DNA of 64,000 bases from Ipomoea triloba. Lineage: Eukaryota; Streptophyta; Magnoliopsida; Solanales; Convolvulaceae. The DNA lies in the NCBI RefSeq assembly GCF_003576645.1, contig NC_044930.1, positions 16,368,870 to 16,432,869 of the forward strand. The letters run 5' to 3'. Shown here piece after piece: positions 10,897 to 22,862 of the stretch (positions within the stretch are counted from its first letter, which is position 1; every line of letters begins with the position of its first letter). Made by a program: the position numbers and the translations under genes. A model generated the notes under the pieces. That model saw nothing but the letters and a program-made list of their open reading frames with translations. It searched no databases and was not told where the DNA came from.

Positions 10897-12030
10897 CTGT
10901 ATGCAATTCGAGTTACTCAAGCTAAGTCATGAGCAAATACAATATCAAAATATAGTTGTCATGATAGGAATCTATTCCAAGATTTACATTATAATATATT
11001 TATTTTGATTTTTCCCCTGAATAAAAAATTGTATGTATTGAGAGTGCAAAACAATTAAAAAAAAAAGCTCCATTGTCCATACCTGACAAAGAATTGCCAC
11101 CAAAATCAAGAAACTCTAGCATTGTCAAATTCCCAATCTGTCTTGGCAACGACCCTGTTACGAATAATTGTGCAATTTTTATGAGCCAAAATGTAATTTA
11201 AAAAATGTTTAGTATCCCTAATTTTATTTTTAGAGTCTAGTAATTTTAGAGTTATTTGGTTCAAGCAAGTTTACACAAGAATTTTGAGCAAGGGAAAGTA
11301 ATAAAAATTATTCGTGCCAAGAAAAATTAAAGATTTCAAAAATCAAATTATCACGCTCCAATCGATATATTTGATAATCTATAAAAGGCATGAAAACTTG
11401 AAGAACAAAAAGAAGAGATATGGAAGAGAGACATGAAAAAAAGCGAAAGTGTGAAAACATCTACGAATAGCAAAGCATACGTGAAAGATGCCGGGTTCAA
11501 AAGTCAAAATTATCAAGTTCATAATTTTTCATAAAAATATCTAGAAAAGTGACTAATATTTAAGTCTCTAAGAGTAGGACAGAAAAGGAAATTGTATTTT
11601 CTTATAAACAAAATCTCTACTAGGTGTAGATAGAGGGAAGATCAACCAAAAGATCAGAGCTTGTGAAAATCTGAGAAAGTGCAGGCTTTATGCAACGCAC
11701 TCGTGTTATTCAAGTGCTGAGTTGGTGAACTAGTACTTGGTTGTTCACTACCGTATCTGGGTGATTGAAAATAGTAAACTTCTCTGGGAGATAAGAGTAG
11801 AGTGTAGTAGAAGGATTACAACACCTTCGAACTACTATAAAAATTCTCTCTACTTTACTTATTATTTTCACGTACACTCTTCTTCAATTTGCATGCATGA
11901 TATATATTTTCATACACATCTTATATACATTTCTATCGTATTGCATGTGTTGAACACTTAACAAACACTTCATCTTGTAGTACTTCAAATCTAAAGAATA
12001 GAGAAATATTTTGAGAAAAAAAACGCTCTG

Positions 12031-13716
12031 ATGGCCGACGAATCCCTTTCGTCGCAACCCAATAGCGAAGAACAAGATCAGCTTGATCGGAGCACGAAAA
12101 AGATGAAAACCTCTACCGAATCTCCGATGAGAGAGCCTTTGCCAAGTGAAAATGGGGTACCAAATGGTGATGCTAGGGCTGAAACGCAAACTGGAGCACT
12201 ATCCTTTAAGCAGATCGTGGCTAACGAGACGATGCAAAGTGAACAACAATTGGAGGACGAACTCGATCTTATATCAGAAGATGAAGAAGAGGCTGATGAC
12301 GACATCGACACTAGCTGTCCGATCATTAGACTAACAAGAGAAGAAAAGGTAAGGTTGAGAAGCAAATGGAAGCAAACCCTCATTGTGAAGGTGATGGGCA
12401 GAAATGTGGGATATGCATACCTATTGAGGAGACTCATGTCGCTATGGAAACCCAAAGCCAGGATGGAACTAGTAACAGTTGACAACGGGTATTTCCTGGT
12501 GAAGTTCGCATCCGTAGATGACTATGAATTTGCTAAGTATGGAGGGCCATGGATGGTCCTGGACCATTATCTCGTTGTCAAAGAATGGAGGCCGAATTTC
12601 GATCCATTCACAAACAAAACGGAAAACATGATTGTGTGGATAAGGTTTCCATGTTTACCAGCGGAGTATTTTGATCGCAAATTCCTGATGAGAGTTGGGG
12701 CAAAGATCGGTCGGCCGATCAATATAGATACGGAGACAAGTCTGGTGTCGAGAGCGAGTTTTGCAAGAGTATGTGTTGAGGTAGACATCACCAAACTGCT
12801 TCTTGCCAAATTCACTTTAAAGAATAGAGTTCGTCCGATAGTGTAAGAGGGCCTTCATCTCATATGTTTCAAGTGCGGTAGGTATGGGCATAATGCTGAA
12901 AATTGCAGCCTGAATAGGAGGGAGGAAGATAGCCAGAATGTGAACGTTGACGGCGAAGATCGAACGGCGAGCAGTGCCGGAGCCGATAACGGTCACATGA
13001 GCAGAGAACATGGTAAGAATGCGAACCACACAAGACTTTCCTTAATCCGCCCTGAGCTTATTGAGGACTATGGCTCGTGGATGGTAGCTAACAAGCCAAA
13101 AAGGAATTATGCCAATAATCAAGGAAGCAGATATAACGGAGCGAAGGAAAATGGAAGGAAGGGCCAACAGGAAAACACAAAAGGAAATAACGTAAATGCA
13201 CAGCAGGGGTCACAATTTGCGTCGCTGGCTGATACTACTAACGAAGATGAGGAGTTACCAGAGGAGAATGTGAATAGCGGACCAAGCGGGAAAGGGAATC
13301 AGAATCAGGGTGCTAAGCGAGGGGGCCCATCAAAGGGAAAGAGACCAACAACCCAAGTCTCTGAGAAACAAATAAACGGGAATAATGCCCATGGCATGCA
13401 TAAACGTCAAACTGAGGTTGGAGAGCCAAGCAACAGGAGAAACAACAACAAGAGAGTTCATGAAACACAAGTGAACCAGACTGGAGCTGCAACGGAGCAC
13501 ACATTAGTTATGGGAGATAAGAATGGGTCCAGGTCTGTTCAAGTCTTCGAAACTGAGAAGGAGAACGATGTTGATTGCATGGCAGGGTCGCAGCTTTTCC
13601 CTAAACACTCTGGTGACCCATCGGACGGGGAGCACACTGCTAGGCAGGAGTTGGTGGATCCTGGTGCAGATGATGTGAGCCTTGAGGATGAGGAGGCTGC
13701 TGCTATGGAGCTTTGA
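12031..13716 (+). pseudogene. LINE ORF1 (RNA-binding / gag-like protein)
   Basis: ORF1 has an acidic N-terminus (an EDELDLISEDEEE region), then a DUF4283-type RNA-binding domain (about residues 100-260; includes a GGPWMVLDHYLVVKEW block). A CCHC zinc knuckle follows (CFKCGRYGHNAENC, about 12868-12909), then a long hydrophilic tail to the TGA before 13717. The protein would coat LINE RNA to form the retrotransposition particle. A single in-frame TAA at 12844-12846 separates the DUF4283 domain from the zinc knuckle; the same frame continues afterwards. The start at 12031 is the first ATG after the leader and gives the full DUF4283 domain. Confidence 0.85.
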
Positions 13717-13818
13717 GGTGTGAGGGTTCCCTCCCTTTGCTTTTTGTCGTTTTGTCTCTTTTTTGCTGCGTTTTTTTCGCCTTGTTTTTGTTTTTTCCTT
13801 TTGTTTTGATGTTTCCCC

Positions 13819-16800
13819 ATGAAAGCTATCACATGGAATTGTCAAGGAGCAGCGTCTAGCAATTTTCTTAGAGCTGCAAAATGGCTGAAGAGCAAACACC
13901 ACCCGGACATTCTTTATTTAGTTGAAACTAAAATGTTTGGCCATAACGCGGATTTCGTTTGCACCAAGTTTGGTTTTGATAAGTGGGCGAGAGTGGAAGC
14001 GCTTGGGTTTAGTGGAGGCATCTGGATCCTTTGGACGGATGTGCTAACAATTGAGGTCCTAAACTCCCATCCTCAGTTTGTGCACTTGAATATTACGGAG
14101 GCTTCTGGGAGAAGGTGGAATTTCTCAGTAGTGTATGGAAGTCCCTCTTTGCATCTTTGACGACGTTTGTGGAGCACTCTAAGTAGAAACAAGGTAAGGG
14201 TAAGCAACCCGTGGCTGATAGCAGGCGACTTTAACGCCATTGTGAACGAAGACGAGTGCTCAAACCCGGAGAATCAAGGGAGTCACAGAAATGGAGATTT
14301 CAGAGACTGGATCTTTAGTGAAGCACTCATTGACCTGGGCTATTCGGGTACTAAGTTTACTTGGAGGCGGGGAAGGGAAGAAGGAACCTTTAAAGGTGCC
14401 AGACTGGATCGTGCTCTTTGCTCGATGGATTGGTTGGACCAGATGAAAGACACGAAGGTCTACCACCTCACAGCATTTGGCTCGGACCACTACCCAATTA
14501 TGATCGATCTTGATTCAAAGAAAGAAAAAGGGATTACAATTTTCAGTTCCAAGGTGCTTGGACGTGCCATCGGTCGTTCCTTGATCTCGTCAAACAACAT
14601 TGGAACACTGAGAATACGGTCTGGTTTAACAAAGATGAAATGGCTATGAAGTTACATGACTGGAACTAAAGAGTCTTCGGGAATATCCATATCAGAAAAA
14701 ATAATCTGTTGCGTCGTTTGGATGGAATTCAGAAGCAGATGGGCCATGCAAGCCATGCCGGGCTTTATAAACTTGAAAGGAAAATCATGAAGGAACTCGA
14801 GGAAACGCTGCACCAAGAAGAAGTCCTATGGTTCCAACAAGCTAGAGAAAAGTGGATTGTGTCCGAGGACCGCAATACGAAATTCTACCATGCTGCTACA
14901 AAAACCAAAAGGGCTAGACAAGGGAGTCACAACCTCCTAGATAAGGATGGCAATCCGCTGGTGGATGAAAAGTAAATCGAGAAAACAGTTCAGGATTATT
15001 TTACTGGAATTTTTACGAAAGATGTCGAGGTCGACGTTGAACACATTCCAAAAGGCCGTTTTCCTACCCTTGAGGTGGATGACTGGAATCACTTCAACTC
15101 GAACTTCGATCTTGAGGAAATAAAAAGAACCCTATTCGAAATGATTCCGTCGAAAGCCCCAGGCCTGGATGGTTTCAATGCATCGTTCTATCAAAAAGCT
15201 TGGAATGTGGTTGGAAAATCGGTTTCCAGACAGGTTGATTTATTTATGCAGACAGGAAAGCTAGGGGAAGGCATGAATGACACTCTCATTGCCCTCATCC
15301 CGAAGAACAGCTGCCCCACTAGCGCCAGCCAATACCGCCCGATTAGTCTTTGTAATGTTATCTATAAAATCATTACAAAAACTATGACAAATCGCATCAA
15401 ACCTATCCTAAGAAAGCTGATTGGGCAGGAACAGGGTAGCTTTGAGCCGGGAAGACAAATTACTGATAATATCCTGACTTATCAGGAGGCTGTGCACTCT
15501 ATGCGCCAAAAGCAAGGCAGAAAAGGTTACATGGTTCTCAAAATCGACCTAGAGAAAGCCTATGACAGACTGAACTGGGACTTTATTAGAGACACACTGC
15601 AGGATGTGGGAATGAATACTGAGTGGATTAGAAATATCATGGCATGCGTTGAAACCCCGAGGTTGAGGGTAATATGGAATGGAAACCAGCTTGAACAAAT
15701 TATCCCCTCTAGGGGCATTCATCAAGGGGACTCTATATCTCCTTATCTGTTTGTTCTGTGCATGGAGCGCCTGAGCTACATCATAAAAGAACAGGTTGAA
15801 CAAGGAAAGTGGAAGGGCTTCCGAATTTCAAGGTATGGTCCCGTACTCACTCATTTGTTTTTTGCTGACGATCTTGTTCTGTTTACTGAAGCGTCGCAGG
15901 AGCAAATTGCTGTGGTCTCGCAGACTCTGGACAGATTCAGTTGGGCCTCAGGTCAAAGAGTCAGTCTAAGCAAGTCTCAAATATTCTTCTCTAAGAATGT
16001 GGACAGGGTGGAAGCGTAGAAAATCATTGCTATAGCTGGCATTCCTCAGACTATGAACCTGGGGAAGTACCTAGGGGTCCCTACTTTCCATGGTAGGGTA
16101 ACAAACGATCTTTTCTCTCCGATGCTGGATAGGATGGACGAGAGGCTTAGTGGACGGAAGGCAAAGTTTCTGACTTTAACTGGAAGACAAGTGCTAGCAC
16201 AATCGGTGCTTGAAACCATTCCATATTACGGGATGCAGACTATACTCATACCAACAGGAGTATGGGAGGCGATTGAAAAACGTATTCAAAGATTCCTTTG
16301 GGGGGGGACCCTGGAGGCCCACAAATGCCACCTTGTGCGCTGAGAAGAGGTTACGAAACCAAAAAACGCAGGTAGGTTGGGGTTGCGATCAGCAAAGGAC
16401 ATGAATTTGTCGTTCATGGCCAAGCTTGGTTGGCAAATCCTCACCAACAAAGACACCCTCTGGGTCAAAATTCTGAAGGAAAAATATAGCCATGACAAGG
16501 CAGGAGTGGAAGTGCTATGCAATAAACCAAACTGCTCCAATGCCTGGAGGGGAATTGTTGCGGCAAAGTCCGTAATCCTCAAAGGGACCAGGAGCCATGT
16601 TCGAGACGGGAGGGCAACTCGTTTTTGGACTGATGCATGGATACATGAAAAGCCATTCGCAAGTTTAAGTACCATGCAGGATGGTAACTCATGCAATGAC
16701 ACCCTTGTACATGATTACTGGAATGCCTCTACTGGTTGGAAATGGGATCTTCTCCCGACCTTACCACCTGACACCAAGAACCAATTGGAAGGGTTCACCT

Positions 16801-17863
16801 TGTACGATGGTGAAGGTAATGACGAATACTACTGGAGCAGAGAAGCCAACGGTTAGTTCTCTATTTCTTCTGCGTATGCTTTAGCGCAAGATTTGCCAAC
16901 TAACATGCAGGAGAAAGTCTGGAGCAAGGTGTGGAAGCTTAGAATCTCGAGCAAATTCAAGACGTTCATCTGGACTGCCACCCATGACAGAATAATGTGA
17001 AATGCGGAAAGGAAAAGGAGGGGTTTCACCATGGAGGACAGCTGTGGGAAGTGTCACGGGGTGATGGAATCAACGGACCATATTCTCAGAGAATGCAAGG
17101 AAGCAAAGCAGATATGGGAAGCTTTTACGACTGCCGAGAGACGGAGACGCTGGAGGTGCCTCAACCTAACAAGCTGGTTCGCGGAGAACCTCAATGAGGG
17201 AAATAACGAGATCGACAAGGACGACTGGCCAACAACATTTGCCATCATCGTGTGGTGGTTGTGGATCGACAAGGCGATAGAGTTTTCAACGAAAACGACG
17301 TAGCGCTCCAGCACAAACTCAATTGAATAAGAGAAGCAACCCAGGAGAAAGAATGTGCCTTCACTCACCGCAACGCCAGCAGAGTTACGTCCGACAGACT
17401 CATAGTTCGAATGCTCCGGTGGAAAGCAGCTACGGAGCACAGTGTTACGCTCAACGTGGATGGGAGCGCCAAAGTTGGTACCACCACGGCTGGATGGGGT
17501 GGTGTCATTCAGAACAAGAACGGAGAATGGATAGAAGGAATTTTGTGCAGAGTACCGTATGGTGACGCGTCGATGATAGAAGCAACCGCAATTGCAGAAG
17601 GTCTTCAATGGGTGTGGCAGAGAGGCTATCGTGACATTGAAGTGCAGTCTGATGCTAAGAATGTTGTTCATTGGATTCAAGGGGAATCAACGACCCGTGG
17701 CCCTATGAAGCAGTGTATAGATGAGGTGAAAGGTTGGCTCGCCAAGGATTGGAGAGTAACCTGTCGGGTGATCTACAGAGAGCAAAATAGAGTGGCTGAC
17801 AAACTAGCGTTACTTGGAGCGACTCAAGGCGATGACATGGTTTTTGTGAGTGCCCATTTGTGA
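13819..17863 (+). pseudogene. LINE ORF2 (endonuclease, reverse transcriptase, RNase H)
   Basis: Domains in order: an APE-type endonuclease (from MKAITWNCQGA; GDFN near 14240, SDH near 14485); a reverse transcriptase with the SKAPGLDGF, YRPISLCNVIYKII, GRQITDN, LKIDLEKAYD and HQGDSISPYLF blocks and the catalytic FADD at about 15865; a zinc-binding C-rich segment (about 17040-17095); and an RNase H domain (NVDGSAK, about 17455, to 17863). RNase H is present in part of the plant L1 clade. Breaks: TGA at 14158-14160, a frameshift near 14530, stops near 14670 and 14973, at 16017, near 16340, 16853 and 16997, and another shift before the RNase H. The element nicks DNA and primes reverse transcription at the nick. 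Confidence 0.88.
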
Positions 17864-18772
17864 GTGAAGACGCCTATCTCGAAGATTTGGCACATGTCAC
17901 AAGAGCTCGTAGAGTGGTGGAGGAACAGATTTGTTAACTCCCCGGGGTCACCCCCTCCCTTTCCGATTTAAAAAAAACAAACACTTCATCTTTGAGCATA
18001 ATACTTCAAATACATTTATTCCGTTGTGCACATTAAATTAAATTAGATTTTCATTAATCTAATTAACTTGGAGTTATTTTTATAAAGTGTTATAAATTTT
18101 TAAATTACTTTTCACAACCCAATAGGGATCAACAAACACATTTAGTTGATTCTCTAACCTATAAAGGTATTTATTCACCAAAAAAAAATAATAAAGGTAT
18201 TTAAGTGAAGCGCATTCACCTATACTCTTTTGGAATGCTACCATATAGCTTGTTCAGATACAAGTATAGTTTTTCAAGCTTTTGAAGGTGTGAACACATG
18301 TTTGGTGGGAGAATACAAAATAGGCTTTTGTTTTCCATGCTTATAACAGTTAGTGCAGAAATATTAAATATTGTTTCAGGTATTATTCCTACAAAATTAA
18401 AACATGAGTCATATATAGTGTATGTATTTAGAACTATTATAGAAAACTGTTAAATTTGATCATTTTCAGAGCTTTCGCAATACTCCAGTAGCCAAGTGAA
18501 GGAACATATATTACCTTCTAAGTTGTTATTACTAAGAAAAAAAAACTGAAGCATATCCAACCTCCAAATCTCTCTTGGTATTTCACCTGCGAATTCAAGT
18601 TACCCAAATCATGTTATGAGCAAATGCAATATCCATATGTAGTTGTCATGATGGAGTCTATTCAATTCCTAGACTTACATTATAATATCTTTATATTAAT
18701 TTTGCACCTGAATAAAAAATTGTATGTGTTAAGAGTGCAAAACAATTAAGAAAAGAGCTCCATTGTCCATAC

Positions 18773-19063
18773 CTGACAAAGAATTGCCACCAAAATCAAG
18801 ACTCTCTAGCATTGTCAAATTCTGAATCTGTCTTGGCAACCACCCATTTAGCCGATTCTTCGACATATGAAGGTGTTTAAGTGAAGAGCATTCACCTATA
18901 CTCTTTGGAATGTTATCATATATCTTGTTTGTATACAAGGATAGTTTTTCAAGCTTTTGAAGGTGTGAACACATATTTGGTGGGAGAACACCAAATAGAT
19001 TGTTGTTTTCCATGCGTATAATAACTAGTGCAGAAATATTAAATATTGTTTCAGGTATTATTC
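18773..19063 (-). CDS. LRR module exon (B type), intact copy
   Basis: 291 bp bounded by TTTTGTAG acceptor and GGTATG donor sequences, phase compatible with exon 1. It encodes about four LRRs (GIIPETIFNISAL ... NSLSG). Two related but decayed copies flank it (19443-19722, and 18388 joining 11093), which shows repeated duplication of an exon-intron module. Confidence 0.7.
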
Positions 19064-19834
19064 CTACAAAATTAAAACATGAGTCATATGTAATGTATAT
19101 GTATTTAGAATTATTATAGAAAACTGCTAAATTTGATCATTTCAAAAATTTCACAATACTCCAGTAGCCGAACATATCTTACCTTCTAAGTTGTTATTAC
19201 CCAGGCTTAAAATCTGAAGCATATTCAAGCTCCCAATATCTCTTGGTATTTCACTTGCCAATTCAATACCCAAGCTAAATCATGAACAAATACATGCAAT
19301 ATCCTTATGTAGTTGTCATGATGATTGAGTCTTTTCAAGATTTTCATTATAATAGTTTTTTATTTTAATTTTGCACCTGAATAAAAATTTGTATGTATTG
19401 AAGATGCAAGACAATTAAAAAGAAGGGATCTATCATTTATACCTGACAATAAATTCTAAACAAGTTCAAGATCCTTAAACATTGTCAACTTCACAAGTTA
19501 TTGTCTTGGCAACAACCCATTAAGTCGATTCTCTCACATATAAATATATTTAAGCTTAGAGCATGCACCTATGCTCCTTGAAATGTTTACATATAACTTG
19601 TTCATATACAAGTAAAGTTCTTCATCAAGGTTTTGAAGATGGGAGAATACCGGACATACGGTTGGTTCTCATGCTTATAACAATTAGTTTAGAAATGTTA
19701 AATATTATTTTGGGTATTATTCCTACAAAGTTAAAACATGGGTAATATATAGTGCATATGTTTGTAGAATATAATTATTACATAAAACCGTTAAAATTTT
19801 CTAGTAGTCAAATGCAAGCTAAGAACATACATAC

Positions 19835-20603
19835 CTTCTAAGTCGTTATTGCCGAGGGCTAAAACCTGAAGCATATTTAAGCTTCCAATCTCGCTCGGAA
19901 TATTCCCGTCAAAACTGTTGTTACTCAACCGCAATTGTTCAAGTTCTGAGCAACCTGATAAATTCTTTGGAAAATCACCACTCAACTTGTTGTAAGATAG
20001 GCGAAGCACTTTGAGTCTTGTAGCATGTTGACAGAGCTTCATCGGAAGAGAGCTAGATAAGCCATTATTGTTGAGGACCAAATTTTGTAATGTGGAAATG
20101 TTGAAGATGGTGAAGGGGATAGGACCATCAAGTTGGTTAACTTCCAATATCAACCATTTTGCATTCTCAAGATTGCTGATCTCCTCTGGAATTTTTCCAC
20201 TAAAATTATTATAACCAAAATCTATGTATTGTAGTTGGCGTAGGCTGGCTAACTCTCTAGGCAAATTTCCATAGAAACTGTTGTGACTTATGTTAAGAGA
20301 AACAAGAAATGAGAGGTTGCCTAATTGTGGAGGAAGGGTACCCACAATACCCATAGTTGATATGTCTAATGCGACCACTCTATGGTGTTTGGATCCGCAA
20401 ACAACTCCAATCCAGTTGCAAATAGAAGCACTGATTGACCAGTTGTTTGCCAATGTATGGCTGGAACTTAAACTGGTGTAGGATTTCAAAGAAAGAAGAG
20501 AGGACTGATCAGTGGTGATGTTGGTGGTTATCGCGCAGGGTATGAAAGCCAATGCTAAAAACAAAAAGGATAATAATAGAGAAGACAACTTTCTGATGTC
20601 CAT
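19835..20603 (-). CDS. Exon 1 of the LRR receptor-like gene
   Basis: The ATG at 20603 opens a hydrophobic signal peptide (MDIRKLSSLLLSFLFLALAF, then a cleavage region near residue 26). It continues into an LRR N-terminal cap with a CNWIGVVC cysteine pair and tandem LxxLxLxxNxLxGxIP repeats of 24 residues. The frame is intact up to NNDLEG, where GGTATGT is a good 5' splice site; the open frame past 19835 is intron read-through. The start is supported by the signal peptide and by a TATA box about 115 bp upstream. The product would be secretory-pathway directed and extracellular. This exon is the best preserved part of the gene. Confidence 0.8.
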
Positions 20604-20712
20604 ATTAGTATGGATGAAAGTTGAGATTAGGACGATCTGTATGTATGAATTCTAAAATACTAGTGGGTGAAGAAGAAAATTGGGTTGGCAAAGCTATGCG
20701 AATGATGGAGCT

Positions 20713-20722
20713 TCTTTTATAG
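20713..20722 (-). promoter_or_regulatory. Putative TATA box of the LRR gene
   Basis: The minus strand reads GCTATAAAAG here, about 115 bp upstream of the ATG at 20603, a normal distance for a plant core promoter with a short leader. No direct transcription evidence. Confidence 0.5.
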
Positions 20723-20775
20723 CGATACCTAAAATTTCCATATTTATTATAATGCGTAAAAGTTTAGTTTTATAA

Positions 20776-21197
20776 TTTATTAAAGAGTTAATTCTATTTT
20801 TGGTCCTAGATTTATAGGCGTCATTCTAATTTTAGTCATTTTTTTTTCAAAACATTTCATTTTGGTCCTAGTATTATTGTGGCATGACCATTTTTGGTCC
20901 TTTATCAACAAAATCGTTAAAATTCTCATAAATGCAAGGACATTTCGGTCTTCAAATAGAGATTTTTTCAAAAAAGTAAAAATAAAAATATAGCGGATCA
21001 ACTTACTTTGAAAAAAAAAAAGAGATCAAAATGTCATTGTATTTAACACCATTTTAACGATTTTGTTGAAGGAAGACTAAAAATGATCATGCCACAATAA
21101 TACTAGGACCAAATGTGGATGTTTTAATAAAAATAGACTAAAAGTAGACTACCACCTATAAGTCTAGGACCAAATATGGAATAAACTCTTTATTAAA
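20776..21197. mobile_element. Mutator-type MITE with 9-bp TSD
   Basis: Body 20785-21188 (404 bp). It starts GAGTTAATTCTATTTTTGG and ends with a near-complement (CCATATTTGG... read inward). The terminal inverted repeats extend about 170 bp each and share GGTCCTAG and AATACTAGGACC words. The flanking 9-bp direct repeat TTTATTAAA (20776-20784 and 21189-21197) is the TSD length typical of Mutator-like elements. No coding capacity. It lies about 180 bp upstream of the LRR gene's ATG, in its promoter region, and could affect that gene's transcription or produce a hairpin RNA. Confidence 0.88.
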
Positions 21198-21321
21198 CCT
21201 TAGAATTCAGTACAGTGACGGACAGTCTAAATGTCTAAGGTGTAATTTTTAAAATAATTTATGTGAATTAATAGCAAATTCAACATGAATAGAGTTGAAG
21301 TTTTAAAAAAGATAGCAAATT

Positions 21322-21440
21322 GTGAATGACCTTGTGGTCTAGTGGCACCTAGTGTTTTGATTTACAATTCTATATGGATAATAATGAGAGTGAGTTTGAG
21401 TCTCAGTAGGTTGAGAAAGTAGAGAAAGTAGCTATGAACA
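21322..21440 (+). repeat. tRNA-derived SINE-like element
   Basis: An A-box-like GTGGTCTAGTGGCACC (21334-21349) and B-box-like GAGTTTGAGTCTC (21391-21403) are followed by AGTAGGTTGAGAAAGTAG. The downstream block recurs at 49132-49165 (AGTAGGTTGAGAAAGTAG, then CATGAACA and a TACTACA-like word), so both belong to one dispersed family. Confidence 0.6.
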
Positions 21441-22862
21441 TGACCAAATATTACATGACTGCATTGATCTTTTGATTTTCCTCCATTCACATACGTACTC
21501 GTCTTTTTCTTGATTTTTGAATAAATTGAAAATTGGTGCCCAAAATTTCTAAACCAAAATAGACTTCAATAATAGACCTTTTATGCAAAGTCTGTTTTGG
21601 TTAAGAAATTTTTATTAACCTAAATTTTATTGAAAGTATATAATTAGCACTAGTTTTATACGCGCATTCCGCAAATGAGTTAATGCCCAATGTTTATATT
21701 TAAATAAATATTTGAAAGTATATCAATGTAAGATTATACATGAGAAGTTTATACATATGTAATTGAATGTCGAATTTGTTTATTTAAATATATAACTCAA
21801 AATATATGAATCCAATATAATATAGAAAATTCATTATAATTGTCACTAAAATAAATATTTACAACTTTGTAAAATTGATAGTCTAAATACTTGGTCTAAA
21901 AACAATAGTCTAAATAAATACTACTTTAATTTGGTTTGAATTTTTTTTTAAGTATTCTTAATTCTCTTTTGAGTAACATTGTCATTATCTTCATCTTCAG
22001 TATTTGTCTTCTTTCTTTTTGTTAGTAGTGTGTTATTTGGAATTGAGTTACTATTGGTAGCATAGATGACAACGTCATGCAATGAGATTATGATGTAGAA
22101 AGCTATGAATTTTCCTTGTTGTGTATACGACTGGACCTTAGTTTTACTATGAACTCTTGATCTTGCAAACGACTGTTGATATTTTGCAATGGTAATTTGT
22201 TCCCCTACATGTTTCATGTGGAAGTATTGAATAAAATATTAATATTTAATATATTTGTATAGGTTCATGAGTAGTATCTTTTGTTTTATTTTCATAATTT
22301 GTTTTATTTTATTTTTTTTTAAAAGTAAAACCATAACTTGTTTACTTGATAGCTAGTAACAACAATAACTCTGCAGATAGTCCGAATATTGATGTTACAA
22401 CGTGCCTAGTTTCAGCAATAATTTTCACATCCATTTTGCAAATGTTAATTTTCAAGTTCGTATTTTTAGAATTAGTATGAATGAGTGTAGTACTTGACTT
22501 TTGTGTATGTGTATTTTTTTTTATTGAATTGATATTAACCATCGAGTTAAATTGTTTTCCACTTTGTGCATAAACTATTTTTTTTAAAAAAATAGTGACA
22601 AAAATTAGGCTTAGGATGAAATGAATTTTAAATTTATATTAGTTCTAATATATTTAATGATTGCACAATAAGTATTTTACATACAGGATAAATAGATGAA
22701 TCATTGGTGGCTATTTTGAAATTTCTTCATTTTCTATGTTTGCCAAATTGATTGTAGCATTGTTGTAGTATCAGCATAGTTTCAATGCATCAAGCGTGTC
22801 ACAATGTTCTATTGCCCTACATTCACATTTTTAATAATTAGTTTTAGGATTAATATTTGATG
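21441..22862. other. AT-rich DNA without recognised genes
   Basis: Open frames at 21948-22217 and 22342-22542 are lysine- and isoleucine-rich with no domain or family signature and are judged random. No element termini were recognised. Confidence 0.4.

Larger units (their letters stand above)
11960..17992 (+). mobile_element. Full-length L1-type LINE with 17-bp TSD
   Basis: The body, 11977-17975, ends in a short poly(A) and is bounded by the 17-bp direct repeat AACAAACACTTCATCTT (11960-11976 and 17976-17992). Order: 5' UTR, ORF1, ORF2 (endonuclease, reverse transcriptase, RNase H), 3' UTR. Length, two ORFs, A tail and long TSD all fit target-primed reverse transcription by a plant L1-clade element. 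Both ORFs carry stops and at least one frameshift, so this copy is dead. It sits inside the solo LTR at 11156-18134. Confidence 0.93.
11151..18139. mobile_element. Copia-type solo LTR inside an LRR exon, itself interrupted by a LINE
   Basis: LTR parts 11156-11976 and 17993-18134 (about 963 bp together). It starts TGTTACGAATAATTG and ends GGGATCAACA. The LRR module sequence stops at ...GACCC and resumes with AACAC-ATTTAG, so the insertion point is clear by comparison with the other module copies. The flanking 5-mers GACCC and AACAC match at three of five positions, as expected for an old duplication. No PBS follows the right end. The family was judged from LTR style only. Confidence 0.6.
10175..20603 (-). 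pseudogene. LRR receptor-like gene (LRR-RLK ectodomain), disrupted
   Basis: A minus-strand multi-exon gene. Exon 1 (20603-19835) encodes a signal peptide, an N-terminal LRR cap with paired cysteines (CNWIGVVC), and about seven LRRs. It ends at a GT donor after codons LEG. Downstream are alternating module exons with phase-matched borders. B-type exons start GIIP: 19722-19443, 19063-18773, and 18388 onward resuming at 11155-11093. A-type exons of about 72 bp lie at 19254-19183 and 18585-18515. The last exon runs from 10896 to a break at 10175. Such ectodomains normally carry a transmembrane segment and kinase (EFR/FLS2-type immune receptors); neither is in the window. Defects: the acceptor of exon 19254-19183 reads AA instead of AG, the first B exon has stops, one A exon has a 1-bp loss in a T run, one B exon holds a 7-kb insertion, and the 3' end is cut off. 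Confidence 0.8.

Noticed and set aside
13313..13902. Minus-strand open frames opposite LINE ORF1
   Set aside because: Shadow frames of the hydrophilic ORF1 tail.
10175..20603. Intact LRR receptor kinase gene
   Set aside because: Mutated splice acceptor, stops in one exon, a 7-kb insertion in another, truncated 3' end, and no kinase in the window.
21948..22542. Two minus-strand open frames of 89 and 66 codons
   Set aside because: AT-driven composition, no family signature, no promoter or splice context.
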